From: an uncultured Gammaproteobacteria bacterium
GTDB taxonomy: Bacteria > Pseudomonadota > Gammaproteobacteria > Pseudomonadales > Azotimanducaceae_A
Assembly (NCBI GenBank): GCA_913049565.1
Contig: CAJWZG010000089.1
Span: forward strand, 1 to 9,948
DNA: 9,948 nucleotides
Reading direction: 5' to 3'
A program made the translations under genes and the position numbers. Of this stretch, positions 6,081-9,948 are shown in pieces. Position 1 is the stretch's first letter. Every line of letters starts with the position of its first letter. The notes beneath the pieces are model-generated. The model was not told the DNA's origin and did not search any database. It worked only from the letters and a program-made list of their open reading frames with translations.

Positions 6081-6794
6081 CTACCATTTCTCCAGTGATG
6101 TGCGCACATCCAGCTCAAAAGTCCACGCCTGTCGCGGCTGTTGATGCAGATATACATAGCCATCGACAATGCCATCAATGTTAATCATGCCCTCATCGCC
6201 CAGCTTGGCGGCATATTCTGGCAATCCTTTTTTGATTTTTTCGCCGCCGATAGGACCATCAACGACCACATGTCCAACATGCACGCCGTCGCGGCCATAT
6301 TCCTTGGCCATGGCCTGAGCAAGGTTACGCAGTGCGCCTTTAGACGAGTTGAATGCCCCAAAATTCTCACGGCCGCGTAAGGAAGCGCTCGCTCCAGTAA
6401 AAATCAAGGTTCCTCCATTCCCCGCAAATTTGTGGATAGCGGCCCGACCGAATAAAAAACCGCCAAAGCAGCAAACACGCCAACTGTTCTCGAAGTACTC
6501 TGCGCTCATATCTGCAATACGTCCTGGAGTGTTGTTCCCGGTGTTGTATATGGCGACAGCAAGCTCATCACCGGCTTTATCGAATAAGCGCTCAGTGTCT
6601 GTCTCAGAGGTGGCGTCCGCAACGACCGCTTCCGCGCTGCCGCCACTGGCGGCGATGGCGTCAACAACGCTTTGCAGTTTTTCTGCGGTACGTCCTGCCG
6701 CCAGTACGTGAAACCCTAAGCCTGCGAAGCGCACGCAGAGTTGCGCACCGAGGCCCTCTAGCGGTCCAACGCCGCTTACGATGGCTGTTTTCAT
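6081..6794 (-). CDS. SDR-family oxidoreductase with Phe in place of the catalytic Tyr
   Basis: A 237-residue Rossmann-fold short-chain dehydrogenase/reductase homologue. The nucleotide-binding loop is SGVGPLEGLG (7-16), GxxxGxG from Gly10 with two residues more than the usual TGxxxGxG. Asp60 in VVAD and NTG (84-86, the NAG motif) are in place, and the beta-5 Ser is Ser136 in TGASAS. The catalytic YxxxK instead reads F-N-S-S-K, with Phe148 (codon at 6351-6353) and Lys152. I recall SDR homologues with AF..AK at this position, so it may be a subfamily trait, but classical Tyr-dependent hydride transfer is then doubtful. The ATG overlaps the upstream YciI-like stop as ATGA, with GGAGGAG five bases ahead, so translation is coupled. 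It is the last gene of the esterase operon. The substrate is unknown. Confidence 0.9.
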   Translation of the reverse strand: MKTAIVSGVGPLEGLGAQLCVRFAGLGFHVLAAGRTAEKLQSVVDAIAASGGSAEAVVADATSETDTERLFDKAGDELAVAIYNTGNNTPGRIADMSAEYFENSWRVCCFGGFLFGRAAIHKFAGNGGTLIFTGASASLRGRENFGAFNSSKGALRNLAQAMAKEYGRDGVHVGHVVVDGPIGGEKIKKGLPEYAAKLGDEGMINIDGIVDGYVYLHQQPRQAWTFELDVRTSLEKW

Positions 6795-7075
6795 GGGGAC
6801 TCCTCCGGTATCACTTGTTTGAAGGGATGCACGTTGACGCTGCTAAATAAGCCCGCCAAGTTATAAGGATCGGCTGCAGCTATGGCTTTTGCCTCATCTA
6901 AAGTTGTGCAGTCGATGATGACGATAGAGCCAATGGGCTTGGTTTCATCATCGCTTAGCATCGGCCCCGCAAAACGTATCTCTTGAGAGGCTAGAAATGC
7001 CAGATGAGCCGGTCGCGTTTGCTTGCGTAACTCGAAACCGTCAACAATATCGCGGCAGATTACAGAAAAAAGCAT
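6791..7075 (-). CDS. YciI-like (YCII-related) domain protein
   Basis: A 94-residue protein of the YciI/dimeric alpha-beta barrel family, opening with the typical MLFSVICRD and RPAHLAFL. The family His and Asp, proposed as a catalytic pair in structural work on YciI homologues, appear as His24 (RPAH) and Asp69 (AADPYNLAGLF). The C-terminal strand VNVHPFKQVI is also characteristic. Biochemical function is not well defined for the family; members are often encoded with dehydrogenases or hydrolases of small organic acids and aromatics. It lies 15 bases after the esterase gene, with AAGGA in that gap as ribosome binding site, and overlaps the SDR start by four bases. The position between two enzymes suggests a minor catalytic or protective role in the same pathway, which is inference. 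Confidence 0.9.
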   Translation of the reverse strand: MLFSVICRDIVDGFELRKQTRPAHLAFLASQEIRFAGPMLSDDETKPIGSIVIIDCTTLDEAKAIAAADPYNLAGLFSSVNVHPFKQVIPEESP

Positions 7076-7090
7076 TTCCAGATCCTTGCT

Positions 7091-8017
7091 TTAGTGAAGG
7101 TGGGTTTTCACCCGTTCAACAGCGGTCAGAAAAGGTCCGCGTGAGCTTTCAAATACCGCAGCAGTCCCGAAGAAGTCGTGCACTAAACCCGCACACTGCA
7201 TCACTTCAGCGGAATTTCCCGCGCCTTTTAATGCCTCGCCATAGGCCTCACCTTCGTCGCGAAGCGGATCAAACTCCGCAGTCATGATCAAAGCAGGTGG
7301 TAGATTGGCCAAGGAAGTGGCGTGTATGGGCGTGGCACGGGGGTCCTGACGTTGCTGCACATCAGGGCAGTAGGTGTCCCAAAACCATTGCATCGTCGAC
7401 TTGTCGAGAATGTAGCCCTCACCATTCGATATCCAAGACGCTTGATCCATCGAACAATCGATGGCCGGGTAAATCAATCCCTGAAAAGCAATGGCGGGTC
7501 CGCCTTGATCCCTCGCCATCAGAGCCATCGTCGCAGATAAGGTGCCTCCGGCACTTTCCCCAGCCACACCGATCTTACCGTTGCCAGAGATAGCCGATTG
7601 GTTGTCGGCAATCCACTTCACCGCTGCAAAACAATCCTCCACAGCAGCTGGAAAAACATGCTCTGGCGCCATTCGATAATCAACCGAAACGACGACGATA
7701 TTGGCTAGGGTAGCCAACTCGCGGCACACTGAGTCGCAGGTATCCAGATCGCCAATCACCCAGCCGCCGCCGTGAAAGTATGCCAGTGCGCCAAAGGGAC
7801 CGTCCCCGGCTGGGCGGTAGATACGGATGGTTATATCTCCCAAAGGTCCGGGAATCTGTAATTCTTCAATTGAGTTCACACTCAATTCTGGATTAACGGG
7901 CCGCATGGCGCGATACACCTCTCTCGCATCGGCAACAGGAATCTCTGACAAACTTGGTCCGGGTTCAGCAGTCGCAAGCTGATCAAACATAGCCTGATAT
8001 TCAGGTGCTATTGGCAT
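7091..8017 (-). CDS. Alpha/beta hydrolase fold-3 esterase (hormone-sensitive-lipase family)
   Basis: A 308-residue carboxylesterase of the bacterial HSL (family IV) group, full length. The oxyanion motif HGGGW is at 82-86, the nucleophile elbow GESAG at 153-157 with Ser155, the acid Asp250 in AEFDPLRDEG, and the catalytic His280 in GLVHDFFG, so the triad is complete. The YRMAPEHVFPAAVEDC segment (114-129) is diagnostic for this family. The N-terminal 50 residues form the usual cap, and no signal peptide is visible, so the enzyme is probably cytoplasmic. Such esterases hydrolyse short- to medium-chain acyl esters. GAGGAG lies eight bases before the ATG on the minus strand. It leads a compact operon with the YciI-like and SDR genes, suggesting hydrolysis of an ester whose product is processed further. 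The natural substrate is unknown. Confidence 0.95.
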   Translation of the reverse strand: MPIAPEYQAMFDQLATAEPGPSLSEIPVADAREVYRAMRPVNPELSVNSIEELQIPGPLGDITIRIYRPAGDGPFGALAYFHGGGWVIGDLDTCDSVCRELATLANIVVVSVDYRMAPEHVFPAAVEDCFAAVKWIADNQSAISGNGKIGVAGESAGGTLSATMALMARDQGGPAIAFQGLIYPAIDCSMDQASWISNGEGYILDKSTMQWFWDTYCPDVQQRQDPRATPIHATSLANLPPALIMTAEFDPLRDEGEAYGEALKGAGNSAEVMQCAGLVHDFFGTAAVFESSRGPFLTAVERVKTHLH

Positions 8018-8198
8018 TGAATTTTCTCCTCTTTATCCCAATTTACTTCTCAAAGAAGCTACACTATCGCGATCGCGCCTGCTAACACTACAAAGCGTCG
8101 CTGGCGTAGGTGGGCGACATCGCTGCCGTTAATTGAAAGCATGAGGTTGGCCCCTGTTTTTTAGTCATTGGGCGGCGATACAAACAATGGAGAAGTTG
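8018..8198. promoter_or_regulatory. Divergent intergenic region between the esterase operon and the ClpP-like gene
   Basis: This 181-base region must carry promoters for both directions, but I see no convincing sigma-70 pair on either strand. The one clear element is the perfect 10-bp palindrome CGCGATCGCG at 8068-8077, centred about 55 bases upstream of the esterase ATG, a possible operator. GGAGAAG (8189-8195) fixes the likely start of the ClpP-like gene at 8199. Confidence 0.35.
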
Positions 8199-8801
8199 AT
8201 GACACGGTTCGAAAACGCTAAAGACGATAAAGACAAAGAAGTAGACAACCCAAAGCCCTCTAATCTGTTGGAAAGCGTGCTGCACAAGAACCGTACATTG
8301 ACGCTTTTCGGGGAAATCAATCAAGATGTGGCGCGCAAAACGGCGGAAAAGCTCTTGGCTCTCGCTTACGAATCCGACGACCCCATTACCTTGTACATCG
8401 GCTCACCCGGCGGACATGTGGAATCCGGCGATACGATTTACGACATGATTCAGTTCATTAAGCCCGATGTTCGCATCATCGGTACGGGGTGGGTAGGAAG
8501 CATCGCGACGCACATATACCTTGCGGCAGAAAAAGACCATCGCTACGCGTTACCCAACACTCGATTTTTGATTCACCAGCCGTCTGGTGGTGCTGGCGGA
8601 GATGCGACAGATATTCAAATCCACGCCCAGGAAATACTCAAAACCCGAGAACGCATCAACAACGTCATTGCGGATCGCACGGGGCAAACAGTGGCTCGCG
8701 TGACTGAAGACACGGCGCGAGATTGCTGGATGAGCGCTGAAGAGTCTGTGGAATATGGGCTGATAGGCAAAATTATATCCAGTATCGACGACATAGCCTA
8801 A
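8199..8801 (+). CDS. Divergent ClpP paralogue (S14 serine peptidase, ClpP-like)
   Basis: A 200-residue ClpP-family serine protease subunit; such proteins form a barrel-shaped chamber, normally fed by a ClpX or ClpA unfoldase. The oxyanion strand SPGG is present, and the triad aligns as Ser101 (GWVGSIATH), His126 (FLIHQP) and Asp175 (TARDCWMS). The residue after the Ser is Ile rather than Met, and the helix that follows differs. The segments DTIYDMIQFIKPDV and DIQIHAQEILK are strongly ClpP-like. The N-terminus is charged (KDDKDKEVD) and lacks the hydrophobic stretch forming ClpP axial loops. I start it at 8199 because GGAGAAG is at 8189-8195; an in-frame ATG at 8187 has no good ribosome binding site and would add four residues. 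No Clp ATPase is adjacent, and the gene appears monocistronic, with its own terminator. It is probably a second ClpP, not the housekeeping one. Confidence 0.9.
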   Translation: MTRFENAKDDKDKEVDNPKPSNLLESVLHKNRTLTLFGEINQDVARKTAEKLLALAYESDDPITLYIGSPGGHVESGDTIYDMIQFIKPDVRIIGTGWVGSIATHIYLAAEKDHRYALPNTRFLIHQPSGGAGGDATDIQIHAQEILKTRERINNVIADRTGQTVARVTEDTARDCWMSAEESVEYGLIGKIISSIDDIA

Positions 8802-8817
8802 TAAACGGCCTTCCCCG

Positions 8818-8846
8818 GGCGGCTGTATCGCGCCAGCTGCCTTTTT
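8818..8846 (+). terminator. Intrinsic terminator after the ClpP-like gene
   Basis: GGCGGCTG (8818-8825) pairs with CAGCTGCC (8834-8841) over eight positions with one G-T wobble and an eight-base loop, followed by five Ts (8842-8846). It separates the ClpP-like gene from the crotonase gene. Confidence 0.82.
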
Positions 8847-8887
8847 CCGAGAGCTCAATCCTTGGCGTAATCCTCCCTCATCTGTCT

Positions 8888-8917
8888 TTGCATTTGAGCA
8901 CTTTCGTGGCGTAATGC
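8888..8917 (+). promoter_or_regulatory. Weak candidate promoter for the second crotonase gene
   Basis: TTGCAT (8888-8893) and TAATGC (8912-8917) have an 18-base spacer and sit between the upstream terminator and the ribosome binding site. Start of transcription would be near 8924. The -10 match is mediocre, and support comes mainly from position. Confidence 0.25.
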
Positions 8918-8945
8918 TAAGGGCTGCACATTAGGGGAGAAGAGG

Positions 8946-9764
8946 ATGGCTTACGACTACGAACGCTTAGAGGTTGCGATCACAGGGCGCATTGGCACCG
9001 TGACGATCAACAACCCACCGATCAACATCATTACCCCTGAGTTGTATCAAGAGCTGGTGAGTTTGGTTGGCGAGCTCAAAGACGATGACTCCCTAACCGT
9101 GATCGTTTTTAAAAGTGCAGATGCCGATTTTTTTATCGCGCATTACGACGTCTCAAACATTCTCAAATTCCCAACCGATGGCGACGCAGAAAGAAATCTA
9201 GAACTCAGTGATTTTCACCTGATGTGCGAGCGGGTTCGTACCATGAATAAGGTCACCATCGCTCAGATTGAGGGCCGGGTAGGTGGCGGAGGTAGTGAAT
9301 TTGCCGCCAGCATGGATATGCGCTTCGGCGTTGTCGGCAAAACGATTGTTAATCAAATGGAAGTACCACTGGGAATTCTACCGGGCGGTTCGGGCACGCA
9401 ACGCTTGCCAAAGCTAGTGGGTCGGGGACGTGCGATGGAAATTATTCTGGGGGCCGATGATCTGGATGCAGAAACAGCTGAGCGGTGGGGCTATCTCAAT
9501 CGCATTTATGCCGCCGATGAGGTGGACGCGAAGGTCGCAGCCCTGGCAGAAAGGATCGCCAGTTTCCCTGTCGAGGCGGTACGTTTGGCTAAAGCTTCTG
9601 TTAACGCTTCGGAGCTGCCTGTGCAGCAAGGTTTGCAGGAAGAGGCCTATTTGTTCTCCCGTTTACTGCGCACCGACTCAGCGCAAACGAACATGACGCG
9701 GTTTATGCAGATCGGCGGACAAACCCGCGAAGGTGAGCTGAAAGTGGCGGATTTATCAGTTTAA
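8946..9764 (+). CDS. Enoyl-CoA hydratase/isomerase family protein with atypical oxyanion motif
   Basis: A 272-residue crotonase-fold protein. The first oxyanion segment, normally of the AGADL type, reads FFIAHYDVS (62-70). The second is IEGRVGGGGSEFAASMDMRF (108-127), with a Glu118 equivalent to the first catalytic Glu, and NQMEVPLGILPGGSGTQRLP (136-155) supplies Glu139 for the second. Both acidic positions are therefore filled, but the HYD change makes the exact reaction uncertain; hydratase, isomerase or thioesterase are all possible. AGGGGAGA (8933-8940) lies five bases before the ATG. It is read as a single gene after the ClpP-like terminator. The final codons, from about 9746, overlap the start of the AT-rich repeat sequence in another frame, so the true C-terminus of this gene may not be the one seen here. 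Confidence 0.9.
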   Translation: MAYDYERLEVAITGRIGTVTINNPPINIITPELYQELVSLVGELKDDDSLTVIVFKSADADFFIAHYDVSNILKFPTDGDAERNLELSDFHLMCERVRTMNKVTIAQIEGRVGGGGSEFAASMDMRFGVVGKTIVNQMEVPLGILPGGSGTQRLPKLVGRGRAMEIILGADDLDAETAERWGYLNRIYAADEVDAKVAALAERIASFPVEAVRLAKASVNASELPVQQGLQEEAYLFSRLLRTDSAQTNMTRFMQIGGQTREGELKVADLSV

Positions 9765-9948
9765 ATAATTCCTCCGAAATAAAAATTGATTCACTAGTTG
9801 CTTTTAACAATCATTCTAATGGCGATGGTGGTGCGATTTTTATTAATAACAGTAATGTAGTTCTGGATAAATCAAATATTATTTTTAATAGCTCAGAAGG
9901 TATGGGCGGTGGTATTTATATTAATAATTCAGTTCAGTTTCCTCAATT
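9737..9948 (+). pseudogene. Fragment of a Pmp-like beta-helix repeat protein, lacking its start and running off the window
   Basis: A second reading frame is open from 9737 (just after a TGA at 9734-9736) to the end of the window. It carries successive beta-helix repeats: GGFISLNNSSEIKIDSLVAF, then GGAIFINNSNVVLDKSNIIF, then GGGIYINNSVQF. GG starts are at 9746, 9827 and 9905, so units are 27 and 26 codons. This GGAI/F.N-type pattern is that of chlamydial-type polymorphic outer membrane proteins and related right-handed beta-helix surface proteins or autotransporters. No ATG, GTG or TTG occurs in frame before the repeats, and there is no signal peptide. GC over 9765-9948 is about 29% by hand count, against 57% in 9661-9720. 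The fragment therefore lacks its 5' end; it may be a broken gene or one side of an assembly chimera. The homology call comes from repeat pattern only. Confidence 0.65.

Noticed and set aside
8068..8077. Palindrome CGCGATCGCG as a repeat-family element
   Set aside because: I saw only one copy in the window; it is noted as a possible operator rather than a dispersed repeat.
8187..8198. Upstream ATG at 8187 as start of the ClpP-like gene
   Set aside because: No Shine-Dalgarno at the right distance; GGAGAAG lies inside these codons and fits the ATG at 8199.
9750..9948. Insertion sequence or phage edge at the AT-rich junction
   Set aside because: No terminal inverted repeats, target-site duplication, transposase or integrase sequence is visible; only a repeat-protein fragment.
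1..9948. CRISPR array, tRNA or rRNA genes, toxin-antitoxin or other defence genes
   Set aside because: I read both strands for spaced repeats, cloverleaf or TPsiC-like sequence and typical protein motifs and found none.

Overview
The window looks like chromosomal DNA of a Gram-negative bacterium, most likely a gammaproteobacterium. It has an OmpR/EnvZ-type signalling pair, an exported protein with a Sec signal, AGGAG-type ribosome binding sites, short intergenic gaps and roughly 50% GC. The genus cannot be read from the sequence. The gene set (thiolase, two crotonases, a two-subunit (R)-specific hydratase, an SDR, an HSL-type esterase) suggests a lipid- or acyl-CoA-degrading lifestyle. The last ~200 bases are different: about 29% GC and coding for an unrelated surface-type repeat protein.

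Layout. (1) 3-734: 3' part of a thiolase gene, closed by an intrinsic terminator. (2) 912-3788: a tight three-gene plus-strand unit of an exported basic protein of unknown function, an OmpR-like response regulator and an EnvZ-like sensor kinase. (3) 3789-4183: a 395-base gap with a CRP-like site, a pair of direct repeats resembling one ahead of the operon, and a hairpin-rich stretch ending in a strong terminator; it could be a long 3' UTR or a small RNA gene. (4) 4184-5998: an enoyl-CoA hydratase, then a HadA-like/HadB-like dehydratase pair with its own putative promoter and operator, closed by a terminator. (5) 8017-6081, minus strand: an esterase, a YciI-like protein and an SDR in a compact operon. 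(6) 8199-8801: a divergent ClpP paralogue with its own terminator. (7) 8946-9764: a second, atypical crotonase. (8) about 9737-9948: a 5'-truncated reading frame of Pmp/beta-helix repeats that begins mid-repeat and runs off the window.

Functionally, the thiolase, hydratases, dehydratase pair and SDR fit acyl-CoA beta-oxidation or related chain processing, with the esterase possibly releasing an acid substrate. These links rest on family and neighbourhood; no substrate can be named. The two-component unit separates the thiolase from the other acyl-CoA genes and may have nothing to do with them.

The points most worth following are the abrupt junction near 9737-9765 (assembly chimera or real recombination), an SDR with Phe in place of the catalytic Tyr, a ClpP paralogue without the usual axial-loop sequence, the exported protein coupled to an OmpR/EnvZ pair, and the structured region after the kinase. 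I found no CRISPR array, transposase, phage gene, tRNA, rRNA or recognisable defence system.
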